Notes: a model not told the origin generated them from the sequence alone. Numbered from the stretch's first letter, positions 38,744-47,969 are shown. The stretch is DNA of 64,000 nt from Candidatus Kaistia colombiensis (GCA_029203105.1 CP119318.1:1626501-1690500); one strand, 5' to 3'. Numbers and translations are program-made.

Positions 38744-39880
38744 TCAATCCAGCGTCCGGCGATAACGGAACAGCGCCAGTGCGCCGACGGCCAGCCAGAA
38801 GGCGACGAGCGGCCAGATCTCGTTGACGAGATCGGACGCGGCGCTGCCCTTCAGCATGATGCCGCGCACCGAGCGGATGTAGTGCGTGATCGGCAGCGCG
38901 CTGCCGATCACCTGCGCCCAGTCTGGCATGCCCCGGAACGGGAACATGAAGCCGGAAAGCAGGATCGACGGCAGGAACCAGAAGAAGGTCATCTGCATCG
39001 CCTGCATCTGGTTGCGGGCGATCGTCGAGAACGTGTAGCCGAGCGTCACGTTGCAGCCGATGAACAGGAAGGTCACTGCGAGCAGCACGGCGAAGGAGCC
39101 CATCATCGGCACGTGGAACAGGATCTGCGCGCAGACGAGGATCACTGCGACCTGCACCAGACCGAAGCCGATATAGGGCACGATCTTGCCGATCATGATC
39201 TCGAGCGGCGTCGCCGGCATCGCCATCAGGTTTTCCATCGTGCCGCGCTCGATCTCGCGCGTCAGCGCCAGCGCCGTCATCAGGATTGTGGTCATCGTCA
39301 GGATGGTGCCGAGCAGGCCAGGCACGATGTTGTAGGCGGTGATCCCCTCCGGGTTGTAGCGGCGCTGGATGACCAGATCGACCGCGGTCGGTCGGTTCGC
39401 CTGCGTCGTCAGCGGCCCGGCCAACTCGCGGGCCAGCGCGCTTGACAGGATCTGGGGCAGGGCGCCCAGCGCATTCGACGTGGCGGCGGGATCGGTGGCG
39501 TCGGCCTCGACCAGCAATTGCGGCCGGGTGCCGCGCACCAGGTCGCGCTCGAAGCCCGCGGGGATCGTGATGACATAGCTCGCCGAACCGTCGACCAGCG
39601 CCTCGTTCGCCTGCGCTTCGCTCGCGAGGCCCGGCGCGACGCTGAAATAGCCCGACGCCTCCATCGCCGCGACGATCGTGCGCGTGGCCGGGCCGCTGTC
39701 GCCGGAGACGATCAGCGTCGGCAGGCGCTTCGGGTCGAGATTGATGGCATAGCCGAACAGCACCAGCTGGATGATCGGGATGCCGATTATCATCGCGAAG
39801 GTCAGCCGGTCGCGCCGCATCTGGATGAATTCCTTCATCATCAGGGCGAGGATCCGGGAAAGCGAGGAGCCGGCGCTCAT
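38744..39880 (-). CDS. ABC-2 type exporter permease (YbhR/YhhJ-like)
   Basis: A 378-residue permease with one N-terminal helix (DRLTFAMIIGIPIIQLVLFGYAI), a periplasmic domain of about 130 residues, and five C-terminal helices; the LTREIERGTMENLMAMPATPLEIMIGKI stretch is the ABC-2 membrane hallmark. It overlaps the ATPase gene by four bases (ATGA). In E. coli the related ybhGFSR locus has two permeases; here only one is present, so it would form a homodimer. Substrate unknown; family members export drugs or lipophilic cations. Confidence 0.9.
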   Translation of the reverse strand: MSAGSSLSRILALMMKEFIQMRRDRLTFAMIIGIPIIQLVLFGYAINLDPKRLPTLIVSGDSGPATRTIVAAMEASGYFSVAPGLASEAQANEALVDGSASYVITIPAGFERDLVRGTRPQLLVEADATDPAATSNALGALPQILSSALARELAGPLTTQANRPTAVDLVIQRRYNPEGITAYNIVPGLLGTILTMTTILMTALALTREIERGTMENLMAMPATPLEIMIGKIVPYIGFGLVQVAVILVCAQILFHVPMMGSFAVLLAVTFLFIGCNVTLGYTFSTIARNQMQAMQMTFFWFLPSILLSGFMFPFRGMPDWAQVIGSALPITHYIRSVRGIMLKGSAASDLVNEIWPLVAFWLAVGALALFRYRRTLD

Positions 39881-40860
39881 GACGGGGATTCAGCTTTTTC
39901 AGACTTGCCATTTGCCGAGCGGTCGCGTGCCTGCGCCGTCTGCATCAGGCGGATGAACACGTCCTCGAGGCTCGTCTCCCCTGGTTCAGCGACGGCGTCG
40001 GAGCCGGTCTCGGCAAGCGCCGCCTCGACCGCCCGCTTCAGGGCGGCGGAATCGGGGCCGACGACGTGCAGGTCGTTGCCGAAGGGCGCCGCCTGTTCGA
40101 CGCCCGGCTTGTCCCGCACGGCCTTGGCGATCGTTCCGACATCGCTGCCGCTGACCACGATGGTCGAAAGGCCCGAGCTTTCGATCACCTCGGCCACCGT
40201 GCCGCGCGCGACGATCTTCCCGTAGGCGATGTAGATGATGCGGTGGCAGCGTTCAGCCTCGTCCATGTAGTGGGTCGAGACGAGCACCGTCAGCCCGTCG
40301 CTGGCGAGGTCGTGGATCTCGTCCCAGAATTCGCGCCGCGCCTGCGGATCGACGCCGGCGGTCGGCTCGTCGAGCAGCAGCAGCTTCGGCTGATGCATCA
40401 CAGAGGCGGCGAGCGCCAGCCGCTGCTTCCAGCCGCCGGAAAGCGAGCCCGCGAGCTGGTCGCGTCGCTCATAGAGGCCGAGCCGTTCGAGCGTGGTTTT
40501 CACGGTTGCCGCCCGATCCTTGAGGTCGTAGATACGCGCCACGAAATCGAGATTCTCACGGATTGTCAGATCTTCGTAGAGCGAGAAGCGCTGCGTCATG
40601 TAGCCGACCTGGCGCTTGATGCGGTCGGCGTCCGTCAGGATGTCGAGCCCGAGGCAGGTGCCGCTGCCATCGTCCGGCCGGAGCAGGCCGCAGATCATGC
40701 GGATGGTCGTGGTCTTGCCGGAACCGTTCGGGCCGAGGAAGCCGACGATCTCGCCGCGCCGGACATCGAGCGAGATGTGGTCGACGACCGTCTTGTCGCC
40801 GAAGCGCTTGGTCAGGCCGTGAATGTCGATGACGACGCCTTCCGGCCTGTCCGCTGCCAT
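39877..40860 (-). CDS. ABC exporter ATP-binding protein (YbhF-like, single domain)
   Basis: A 327-residue ATPase: Walker A GPNGSGKTTT, signature LSGGWKQRLALAAS, Walker B LLLLDEPTAGVD, switch His in VSTHYMDEAE. The C-terminal extension (to TSLEDVFIRLM) is the usual DUF4162-like tail of drug-exporter ATPases. Unlike E. coli YbhF, which has two fused nucleotide domains, this has one. It lies between the membrane-fusion protein (2-base gap) and the permease (4-base overlap), in one operon controlled by the TetR gene at 42603. Confidence 0.93.
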   Translation of the reverse strand: MAADRPEGVVIDIHGLTKRFGDKTVVDHISLDVRRGEIVGFLGPNGSGKTTTIRMICGLLRPDDGSGTCLGLDILTDADRIKRQVGYMTQRFSLYEDLTIRENLDFVARIYDLKDRAATVKTTLERLGLYERRDQLAGSLSGGWKQRLALAASVMHQPKLLLLDEPTAGVDPQARREFWDEIHDLASDGLTVLVSTHYMDEAERCHRIIYIAYGKIVARGTVAEVIESSGLSTIVVSGSDVGTIAKAVRDKPGVEQAAPFGNDLHVVGPDSAALKRAVEAALAETGSDAVAEPGETSLEDVFIRLMQTAQARDRSANGKSEKAESPS

Positions 40861-40862
40861 GC

Positions 40863-41822
40863 CTATTGCCCCGCCGCGAGCTGGATATCGACGGGCTGGC
40901 CGGGGTCGAGCTTTTGCGCCTCGCCCTCCGGCCGTGCCTCGACGCGGTAGACCAGCTTGGCGCGGCTCTCCTTCGAATAGATCACCGGCGGCGTGAATTC
41001 GGCGTCGGTGGCGACATTGGCGACGGTGGCGCTCAACCCGTCTGCGCAGCCGTCGCAGTGGATCGTCACTTTCTGGCCGGGCCGGACGGCGGAGCGTGTC
41101 GCCTCCGGCACGAAGAACAGGATCTTTCGCGCACCGTCGGGGAGGAGCGAGGCGACGGCCTGTCCGGCCGGTACGAGCTCGCCGACCTGGTAGAAGACGT
41201 CCTCGATGCGGCCGGAGGCGGTGGCGCTTTGCGTTCGCCGGGCAAGCCTCGTTTCGGCGGCGGTGACGGCGGCCGCCAGCACGGCGACCTGTTGCTCCGC
41301 GGCCGCGATCTGGTCGGGCCGGGCCGGCAGATTGGCGACGGCGCGGTTTTCGCGGGCGACCCGGACGCGGGCAGCGGCGGAATCGAGATCCGCCTTCGAC
41401 TGGTCGACCGTCGCAACGGCGACGACGGCCCGGGTCGAGAGGTCGCGGTTGCGGTCAAAGGTCTTCTGCGCCACCGTCAGAGCCGCCTCGGCATCGGCGA
41501 GTTGGGCGTCGAGGACGCGGATTTCCTCCGGCCGCTTGCCGGTCAAAAGGTCGGCGAGGCTGGCCTTCGCCTGCGCCAGCTGGGCTGTCGCCTGGGCGAG
41601 CGCCGCAGTCTCGTCGCGGTCGTCGAGGGTGAAGAGCACGGCGCCGGCCTTGACCGGATCGCCGCGCTTGACGGAAAGCGTGGCGAGCCGCCCGGTCGCT
41701 TCCGCCCCGACCAGCACGTAGTCGGCATCGACATAGCCATGCTGGGGTTGGTCGCGCGCGCCATCGCCGCAACCGGCCAGAAGAAGCAGCGCGACCAGCC
41801 AAAGCGCACGGCCCGTCCGCAT
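40863..41822 (-). CDS. HlyD/YbhG-type membrane fusion lipoprotein
   Basis: A 319-residue periplasmic adaptor. A signal peptide ends at lipobox LAGC (Cys18), so it is probably a lipoprotein. The lipoyl/barrel half DADYVLVGAEATGRLATLSVKRGDPVKAGAVLFTLDD is followed by a coiled-coil hairpin (about 75-200) rich in Ala/Gln/Glu and a return beta domain (GELVPAGQAVASLLPDGARKILFFVPE). It begins one base after the TetR stop. It would link the exporter to an outer membrane channel not encoded here. Confidence 0.91.
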   Translation of the reverse strand: MRTGRALWLVALLLLAGCGDGARDQPQHGYVDADYVLVGAEATGRLATLSVKRGDPVKAGAVLFTLDDRDETAALAQATAQLAQAKASLADLLTGKRPEEIRVLDAQLADAEAALTVAQKTFDRNRDLSTRAVVAVATVDQSKADLDSAAARVRVARENRAVANLPARPDQIAAAEQQVAVLAAAVTAAETRLARRTQSATASGRIEDVFYQVGELVPAGQAVASLLPDGARKILFFVPEATRSAVRPGQKVTIHCDGCADGLSATVANVATDAEFTPPVIYSKESRAKLVYRVEARPEGEAQKLDPGQPVDIQLAAGQ

Positions 41823-41823
41823 G

Positions 41824-42603
41824 TCACCCCTCGTCTGTCAGCGCCTCTCCGACCAGCTGGTCGATGTGATCGGCAACGATGTGCCGGATCTCCTCGCGGT
41901 CCCTTCCGGCCAGCGTATCGCGTCCGAGCCGTTTCAGCACCATCGGCCGGCCGACGCAGAAGATGACGAACTGGCCGGAGATCGCGAAGGAGCGCAGCGT
42001 CGCCTCCTCCGAGCGCGGGTCGAGGCCGAGAAGCCGCGCCACCAGATCGGTGGTCGTGCTCTGGCAGCGCATCATGAAGTCGTAGATGACGTCGAAGGTG
42101 GAGGAGGGCTCCATCTGCTCGCGCATGATGAAACGCCCCCAGAGCTCGGCCTCGGCCTCGCCAAGCATGCAGTCGATGTGGACGTCGATGATGTGTTGTA
42201 GCAGGCGCCGGGTCGTCGGCCGGTCGACTTCGCCGGTCAGCGCCCTCGCCGCGGCGTCGATGCTGTCGCCGATCCGCGCCTCCATCTGCTCGACGACATA
42301 TTCGGCGACGGCGCGATGCAGGGCATCCTTGCTGCCGAAATGGTAGACGATCGCGGCGAGATTGGCGCCGGCGCGCTTGGCGATGTCGCGCGTCGCCGCG
42401 CCCTCGAAGCCGTAGCGGCCGAAAACGTCTAGGGCGGCGAGCAGCAGCTTGTGACGGGTTTCCGCGCCGCGATCCTGGCGGGCGCGACGATAGTGCCGCG
42501 AGGCCGGAAGCTGGCTCTGTTCCTCGACCATTCCGACGTCTTCGACCGTCTCGACCGCCGTGTCGAAATCAGCCCGTCCGACCGAGTTTGCATCCGCATT
42601 CAT
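41824..42603 (-). CDS. TetR/AcrR regulator with CerR/CecR-type C-terminal domain
   Basis: A 259-residue regulator: HTH at about 50-95 (KLLLAALDVFGRYGFEGAATRDIAKRAGANLAAIVYHFGSKDAL) and a C-terminal ligand domain resembling CecR (YbiH). In E. coli, cecR heads the ybhGFSR exporter operon; here the same order regulator, membrane fusion protein, ATPase, permease is kept, so it most likely represses its own operon. The N-terminal 45 residues precede the HTH and are longer than usual; a shorter start is possible. ATG 42603 follows GGAGTGG. Confidence 0.9.
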   Translation of the reverse strand: MNADANSVGRADFDTAVETVEDVGMVEEQSQLPASRHYRRARQDRGAETRHKLLLAALDVFGRYGFEGAATRDIAKRAGANLAAIVYHFGSKDALHRAVAEYVVEQMEARIGDSIDAAARALTGEVDRPTTRRLLQHIIDVHIDCMLGEAEAELWGRFIMREQMEPSSTFDVIYDFMMRCQSTTTDLVARLLGLDPRSEEATLRSFAISGQFVIFCVGRPMVLKRLGRDTLAGRDREEIRHIVADHIDQLVGEALTDEG

Positions 42604-42671
42604 CCCGCGCCACTCCGATTCACTCCACCCCCGCGCGCAAGATTGTGCAATTGCGAATCGAGGTCAATCGA

Positions 42672-42803
42672 ATGAATGAATTTATGCGGAACTATAATTT
42701 TTCAGCGGAGACCTTGCGCCGGGGGATGAAATTCCTATGGGCGCACCTGCCGAAATGGCAGGCGCGCGCGATCGCCGGGGGCTTCCTGGATCTCGGGTCG
42801 TGA
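42672..42803 (+). CDS. Candidate small ORF (43 aa) in the TetR upstream region
   Basis: ATG 42672 opens a 43-residue frame (MNEFMRNYNFSAETLRRGMK, then FLWAHLPKWQARAIAGGFLDLGS) in the gap upstream of the TetR gene. It has a basic amphipathic centre but a weak ribosome site (GAGGTC, 11 bases away). Could be a small protein or chance. I give it low weight. Confidence 0.25.
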   Translation: MNEFMRNYNFSAETLRRGMKFLWAHLPKWQARAIAGGFLDLGS

Positions 42804-42879
42804 GGTCGGCAATGTATCGGCGCAAGGGGGCATCGGCGACGGGCCTCCTGGCGACAGGCCCGGCTCCGGCGCGGCGACC

Positions 42880-43839
42880 TCAACCGGTTGTGACGATTCC
42901 CTGGGCGACGAGCCAGTCGACGGCCTCGCGCACCGCTTCGAACGAGCTGTAGCGCGGCTGGTAGCCGAGATGACGCCTTGCCTTGTCGATGCTGCAATTC
43001 GGACTGCGCGAGATGTGGTCGAGCGTCTGCTCGACGATCTCGGCGCTGTGCTGCTGCTTCCACTGCTCCCAGGGCAGATAGGCGAGCTTCGCCTCATGGC
43101 CGAACCAGGACGACACCGCCTCGGCATAGCCGCGCAGCGACACCGCCTGCGCGGAGACGGTGTGGAACGCCTCGCCGACCGCCATGCTCCAGCTGCCGAT
43201 CGCTTTCATGAACATCTGCGCCACGTCGTCGGCATGGACGTGATGCACCGTCTCCAGCCCGAAATTCGGCAGCACCAGCTCCTTGCCCTGCGCCAGCGTC
43301 GAGAACACGGAAGGATCGAAATGGCCGGCCGGATTGAGCGGCGCCCAGCCGGGGCCGACGATATGGCCGGGATGCACGATGGTGGCGGGGAAGGCGTTCC
43401 GCTGCGCCTCGTGCATCAGATAGGCCTCGATCGCCGCCTTCTGGGTGCCGTATTCGCCGAAGGGGCGACGCGCGACGGTTTCCGGCGTCGGCACGGCGAC
43501 GCTCGAGCCGTGCACCCAGATCGTGCCGGTATGGAGGAAATGCTCGACCCGGCCGCGCAGCGCGTCGACAAGAAGCTGCGCGCTCGACAGCGTGAAGCAG
43601 ATCATGTCGATGACGATGTCGGGCCGAAGCTCGCTGATCTTGGCACCGAAGGTGCCCGCCTTGTCTTCCGCCTCTCGGTCAAGCACCACCGTCTCGACCT
43701 TCGACCAGGCCGCGTTCGGCTGGTAGGCGGTGCGTTGGCCACGCGCCACGTTGACGACCTCGAAGCCCGCCTCCACCAGTCTCGGCACCAGATAGGTACC
43801 GACATGGCCACTGCCCCCGATCACGATGACTCGTGTCAT
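42880..43839 (-). CDS. NAD-dependent epimerase/dehydratase family protein
   Basis: A 319-residue extended short-chain dehydrogenase. The Rossmann motif GGSGHVG is at residues 8-14, and the catalytic Tyr-x3-Lys appears as YGTQK, with HTGTIWVHG upstream as the serine/threonine position. It uses NAD(P) to alter a nucleotide sugar or related substrate in the cytoplasm; the substrate is not predictable. GGGAGG precedes ATG 43839. It is divergent from the nitronate monooxygenase gene, and a CGATAA-N2-TTATCG dyad lies 26 bases upstream of its start. Confidence 0.88.
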   Translation of the reverse strand: MTRVIVIGGSGHVGTYLVPRLVEAGFEVVNVARGQRTAYQPNAAWSKVETVVLDREAEDKAGTFGAKISELRPDIVIDMICFTLSSAQLLVDALRGRVEHFLHTGTIWVHGSSVAVPTPETVARRPFGEYGTQKAAIEAYLMHEAQRNAFPATIVHPGHIVGPGWAPLNPAGHFDPSVFSTLAQGKELVLPNFGLETVHHVHADDVAQMFMKAIGSWSMAVGEAFHTVSAQAVSLRGYAEAVSSWFGHEAKLAYLPWEQWKQQHSAEIVEQTLDHISRSPNCSIDKARRHLGYQPRYSSFEAVREAVDWLVAQGIVTTG

Positions 43840-43864
43840 GGTCCCGTCCTCCCGTTCCGTATCA

Positions 43865-43878
43865 CGATAATGTTATCG
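43865..43878. promoter_or_regulatory. Dyad upstream of the epimerase gene
   Basis: CGATAATGTTATCG: six-base perfect arms about a TG centre, 26 bases from the leftward epimerase start and in the divergent region with the nitronate monooxygenase gene. Candidate operator; regulator unknown. Confidence 0.45.
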
Positions 43879-43993
43879 CAAGACCTGCGGCAAGCCAGAG
43901 GGCCTCTGGGCTCCGGACGGGTTGCCAGCATGTTTATGTTGCGGTGTCGCAGGATAGTATCGCTTCGCCCTCGGCGTCCGACAGGAGACCCTG

Positions 43994-45064
43994 ATGCCCA
44001 ACTGGCCCGACCGCCGCATTCCGGAACTGTTCGGGGTCGAGCACCCGATCCTTCTCGCGCCGATGGCCGGGTTCGGCACGCCGAAGCTGGCTGTGGGCGT
44101 GGCGGAGGCGGGTGGTCTCGGCGCGCTGGCCTGCGCGACGATCTCGCCCGAGCAGGCGCGTGCCGATCTCGACGCCTATCGCGCCGCGACGGCGAAGCCG
44201 GTCAATCTGAACTTCTTCTGTCATCGTCCGCCGCAGGCGGACTCGGCGCGCGAGGCGGCATGGCGGGCGCGGCTCGCGCCCTATTATCGCGAACTGGAGC
44301 TGGATCCGGCGATGCCGGTCGCGCCATCCAGCCGGGCGCCATTCGACGACGCTTTTTGCGAGGTCGTCGAAGTCTATGGGCCGAAGGTTGTCAGTTTCCA
44401 CTTCGGTCTGCCGGAGCCGCGCCTGCTCGACCGGGTCAGGGCGACGGGCGCGCGGGTGATCGCCTCGGCGACGACGGTGGCGGAAGCGCGCTTCCTGGAG
44501 GCGCAGGGCTGCGACGCCATCATCGCGCAGGGCGCGGAGGCCGGTGGACATCGCGGCATGTTTCTGACCGCCGACGTCTCTGGCCAGATCGGAACCTTCG
44601 CGCTGGTGCCGCAGGTGGTGGACGCGGTCCAAGTGCCGGTGATTGCCGCCGGCGGCATCGCCGACGCGCGCGGCGTTGTCGCCGCGCTGTCACTCGGTGC
44701 CGCCGCCGTGCAGATCGGCACCGCCTTCCTGCTTGCGCCGGAGGCGAAGATCTCGCCGCAGCACCGCCGCGCCCTCGAGACGGCGGAGGCGGACGAAACG
44801 GCGATCACCAATATCTTTACCGGCCGCCCGGCGCGCGGCGTCGTCAATCGGCTGATGCGGGAACTCGGCCCGCTCGCCCCCGAGGCGCCGGCCTTTCCGC
44901 TCGCTGGCGGCGCGCTGGCACCGCTGCGGGCCCGGACGGAGCCGGCCGGCTCCGGCGATTTCATGGCGCTCTGGTCGGGCCAGGCGGCGCGCCTCGCCCG
45001 GCCGATGCCAGCCGGCGACTTCGTCCGGATGCTCTCGGCCGCGGTGTTGGCGAAGCTCGCGTGA
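43994..45064 (+). CDS. Nitronate monooxygenase family protein (NPD-like flavoprotein)
   Basis: A 356-residue FMN TIM-barrel enzyme. PILLAPMAGFGTPKLAVGVAEAGGLGAL opens the barrel, AIIAQGAEAGGHRG is the flavin/catalytic His motif of the family, and VPVIAAGGIADARGVVAALSLGAAAVQIGT binds phosphate. It would oxidise alkyl nitronates or a related toxin; some relatives are enoyl reductases or dioxygenases. AGGAGACCCTG precedes ATG 43994. Monocistronic: a strong terminator follows at 45104. Confidence 0.9.
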   Translation: MPNWPDRRIPELFGVEHPILLAPMAGFGTPKLAVGVAEAGGLGALACATISPEQARADLDAYRAATAKPVNLNFFCHRPPQADSAREAAWRARLAPYYRELELDPAMPVAPSSRAPFDDAFCEVVEVYGPKVVSFHFGLPEPRLLDRVRATGARVIASATTVAEARFLEAQGCDAIIAQGAEAGGHRGMFLTADVSGQIGTFALVPQVVDAVQVPVIAAGGIADARGVVAALSLGAAAVQIGTAFLLAPEAKISPQHRRALETAEADETAITNIFTGRPARGVVNRLMRELGPLAPEAPAFPLAGGALAPLRARTEPAGSGDFMALWSGQAARLARPMPAGDFVRMLSAAVLAKLA

Positions 45065-45103
45065 AGGTCTTCTCCAGGGGGGGCGAAGGGGCTTGGTGCC
45101 ACC

Positions 45104-45127
45104 AGGGGCAGCCGAAGCTGCCCCTTT
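45104..45127. terminator. Bidirectional intrinsic terminator
   Basis: Perfect 9-bp stem AGGGGCAGC/GCTGCCCCT with a CGAA tetraloop, flanked by T's on the right. It lies between the convergent nitronate monooxygenase and ABC ATPase genes. Confidence 0.85.
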
Positions 45128-45148
45128 CGTTCGGAGGTGAGCTGTCTT

Positions 45149-45934
45149 TCAATGGTTGTTGTTGGGCCCGAGGGCGTGCTCCAGTTCCTCGTCCGACATG
45201 CCGGTGATGATGCGCTCGACATCCTCGACGCTGGACTGCTTCGGATTGATGTCGTCGGCGACGATCTGGCCGCCGCGCATCACGACGATCCGGTCCACCA
45301 CCTGGAACACGTGGTGGATGTTGTGGGCGATGAAGATGCAGGAATGACCGGACTTGCGCGCATTGCGCACGAAACGCAGCACGCCCTGCGTCTCGGCCAC
45401 GCCGAGATTGTTGGTTGGTTCGTCGAGGATGATCAGGTCGCTCTCGAAATGCATGGCACGGGCGATGGCGACCGCCTGGCGTTCGCCGCCCGAGAGCGAG
45501 CCAATCGGCGTCGACGGCGGGATGTTCTTGCTGATGCCGACGCGCTTCAGCAGGTCGCGCGTCACGGCCTCCATCGCGGCATGGTCGAGCCGGTTGAAGA
45601 TGCGGGGTCCCTTGACCGGTTCACGGCCGAGAAACAGGTTGCGGGCGATCGAGAGCTGCGTCACCAGCGCCGAGTCCTGGTAGATCGTCTCGATGCCGTT
45701 GGCGATCGCGTCGGTCGTCGAGCGAATGCTCACCTTCTTGCCGCGCACATAGATTTCGCCGCTGGTCGCCGGCACGGCGCCGGACAGCACCTTGATCAGC
45801 GTCGACTTGCCGGCGCCATTGTCGCCGAGCAGGCCGACGATTTCAGTCTCGTTGACGACGAAGTCGACGTCCTTGAGCGCCTGGATCCGGCCATAGGCCT
45901 TGGAGACGCCCGCCATGCGGATCAGTTCGGTCAT
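45149..45934 (-). CDS. Sugar ABC transporter ATP-binding protein (FrcA-like, single ATPase domain)
   Basis: A 261-residue ATPase with Walker A GDNGAGKST, signature LSGGERQAVAIARA and Walker B LIILDEPTNNLG; switch His in FIAHNIHHV. Ribose-type importers usually have two fused domains (about 500 residues), so this single-domain form resembles FrcA. It ends the operon of binding protein (47969), permease (46941) and ATPase, two bases after the permease stop. It energises sugar uptake. Confidence 0.92.
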   Translation of the reverse strand: MTELIRMAGVSKAYGRIQALKDVDFVVNETEIVGLLGDNGAGKSTLIKVLSGAVPATSGEIYVRGKKVSIRSTTDAIANGIETIYQDSALVTQLSIARNLFLGREPVKGPRIFNRLDHAAMEAVTRDLLKRVGISKNIPPSTPIGSLSGGERQAVAIARAMHFESDLIILDEPTNNLGVAETQGVLRFVRNARKSGHSCIFIAHNIHHVFQVVDRIVVMRGGQIVADDINPKQSSVEDVERIITGMSDEELEHALGPNNNH

Positions 45935-45936
45935 GG

Positions 45937-46941
45937 TCAGGTTCCCGCCTGGTGCCGGCGCTCGAGGACGGAATGCAGCGTCATCATGCCGAGGATGATG
46001 GCGCCGATGAAGATATTATAGGCAAGGCCCGGGACGCCGATCAGCACGATGCCGTTGCGCATGACGCGCAGGATGAACACGCCGAGCACGGTGCCGATGA
46101 TCGTGCCGCGTCCGCCCATCAGCGCCGTGCCGCCGATCACCACCATGGCGATGACCTCGAGCTCATAGCCGGCGCCGCTGTTCGGGTTGGCGGCCGAGGT
46201 GCGGATCGAGCTGATCACGCCTGCGAACGACGCCATCGTCGACGACAGCATGAACAAGAGCACCTTGGTGCGGTTGACATTGACGCCGCGCGCCCGCGCC
46301 GCGCCCGGATTGCCGCCCGTCGCCTGGATCCAGTTGCCGGCCTTGGTCTGGGTCAGCACATAGCCGAGCAGCAGCGCGAAACCGATGAACCAGAACAGCG
46401 ACATGTAGATGCGGAACGGGCCGATATAGAAATCGCCGACCAGTACATGTGCCAGCCAATGCTGGCCCGCGCTCCAGGTCCGCTGCGGGAAGCCGTCCGA
46501 GATGAACAGCGCGACGCCGCGCACCACCAGCAGCATGCCGAGCGTGACCAGGAAGGACGAGATCTTGATCCGCGTCACGAACAGGCCATTGGCGAGGCCG
46601 ATCAGCGCGGCGACGCCGAGCGCGATCACGAAGGCGACCTCGAGCGAGGTGATGCCGGAATTGAACAGGGTCCACATCAGCACCGGCGCGAAGCCGAACA
46701 CCGAGCCGACGGAAAGATCGAACTCGCCGGCCGTCATCAGAAGCGTCATGGCCAGCGCGATCAGGCCGAGCTCGACCGTGAAGGACAGCGTGTTGGAGAT
46801 GTTGAGCGGCGAGAGGAAGTCGGGATTGATCGACCAGAAGACCGCGATTTCCGCGAGCAGCAGGACGAGCGGGCCGAACTCCGGCTTCGCGATGAAGCGC
46901 TGGATGAGGGAGCGGTTTTCCACGGGCAGACCGATTGGCAT
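45937..46941 (-). CDS. Sugar ABC transporter permease (FrcC/RbsC-like)
   Basis: A 334-residue permease with about nine to ten helices. The BPD_transp_2 motifs GEFDLSVGSVFGFAPVLMWTLF, ATGGNPGAARARGVNVNR and VVIGGTALMGGRGTIIGTVLG are all present. It forms a homodimeric channel for a monosaccharide. Located 95 bases after the binding-protein stop and followed closely by the ATPase. Unrelated to the permease fragment at the window's left edge other than by family. Confidence 0.93.
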   Translation of the reverse strand: MPIGLPVENRSLIQRFIAKPEFGPLVLLLAEIAVFWSINPDFLSPLNISNTLSFTVELGLIALAMTLLMTAGEFDLSVGSVFGFAPVLMWTLFNSGITSLEVAFVIALGVAALIGLANGLFVTRIKISSFLVTLGMLLVVRGVALFISDGFPQRTWSAGQHWLAHVLVGDFYIGPFRIYMSLFWFIGFALLLGYVLTQTKAGNWIQATGGNPGAARARGVNVNRTKVLLFMLSSTMASFAGVISSIRTSAANPNSGAGYELEVIAMVVIGGTALMGGRGTIIGTVLGVFILRVMRNGIVLIGVPGLAYNIFIGAIILGMMTLHSVLERRHQAGT

Positions 46942-47036
46942 GAGGGCAGGCAGGACGCCGCCGCGGGAACGCGGTCATGCGGCCGTCGATCGACGGGGCA
47001 TCCGCGACGCCGTCGCGGATGCCCGCTCCTGCGGGA

Positions 47037-47969
47037 CTACTTGCCCGAAAGGATGTTGTCGTAGAGCTGCGCCGTGTCCTTCTCGTACAGGGCGCCGGTG
47101 ATCACGTTGAAGCCCGGGGGAATGCCGCTCGCGGCCATGTTGGCGAGCGACAGGGCGACGTAGCTGGTCGCTTGCGGGTCCTGCCACTGACCGGCGTTGA
47201 CATAGCCGTTCAGGACTTCCTGGGTGGTATCGAGCGAGTTGCCCCAGCCGACGACGGGGATTTCACCCGGCTTGACCCCGACCTGGTCGAAGACCCGCTT
47301 GATCGAGCCGGTGACGAGGTCGCCAAGGCCGATGATCGCCTTCACCTTGGAACGGTTGGCGGTTAGGTAATCGACCATGCGGTTGATCGCATCGGCCTGG
47401 TCGAGTGTCGCCTCGGTCACTTCATAGGTGATGCCGAGCGGCTCGAACACGCTCTTGATGCCTTCCTCTTCCTGCACGCCATAGGTGGCGCCCGGGATCT
47501 CGACCGGCATCCAGACGAAGTCGCCTTTCTTCACCAGCCCCTTGTCGACGAGATACTGGGCCCAGTTGCGACCAAACACGACATTGTTGCCGCCGACATA
47601 GGCGTTGAACGACGCCTTGGGGTCGGGGGTGTTGAAATTGATGATCGGGATCTTGGCGGCGTTGGCCTCCTTAGCGACCTCGACCAGGCTGCCCGGATCC
47701 GGGCTGGTGGTGACGATGCCGTCGGCCTTGGCGGCGATGGCGGCACGGATCGCTTCCTGCTGCGAAGCGACATTGCCCTGGTGGAACGAGGTGTTGACCG
47801 TGTTGCCGGTATCCTTCGACCATTGCTGCGCGCCGGCGAGGAAATAGGTCCACACCGGGTCGGCCGACGTGCCGTGCGAGATCCAGTAGAAGGTCTTGGC
47901 CTGCGCCGCGACCGGAATCGCCAGCGCCAGTATGGCGCCGGACAAGAGTACCGCGAGCTTCTTGAACAT
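47037..47969 (-). CDS. Sugar ABC transporter substrate-binding protein (RbsB/Peripla_BP_4 type)
   Basis: A 310-residue periplasmic protein: signal peptide ends near AQA (residue about 23) followed by TFYWISHGTSADPVWTYFLAGAQQW and repeated ribose-binding fold motifs (AKADGIVTTSPDP, PIINFNTPDPKASFNAYVGGNN, IPVVGWGNSLDT). ATG 47969 is chosen, seven bases after GGGAGG; an ATG six bases upstream is too close. The family binds pentoses, fructose, inositol or autoinducer-2, and the Trp-rich N-terminus suggests a sugar; exact ligand unknown. First gene of the frc-like importer operon. Confidence 0.91.
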   Translation of the reverse strand: MFKKLAVLLSGAILALAIPVAAQAKTFYWISHGTSADPVWTYFLAGAQQWSKDTGNTVNTSFHQGNVASQQEAIRAAIAAKADGIVTTSPDPGSLVEVAKEANAAKIPIINFNTPDPKASFNAYVGGNNVVFGRNWAQYLVDKGLVKKGDFVWMPVEIPGATYGVQEEEGIKSVFEPLGITYEVTEATLDQADAINRMVDYLTANRSKVKAIIGLGDLVTGSIKRVFDQVGVKPGEIPVVGWGNSLDTTQEVLNGYVNAGQWQDPQATSYVALSLANMAASGIPPGFNVITGALYEKDTAQLYDNILSGK

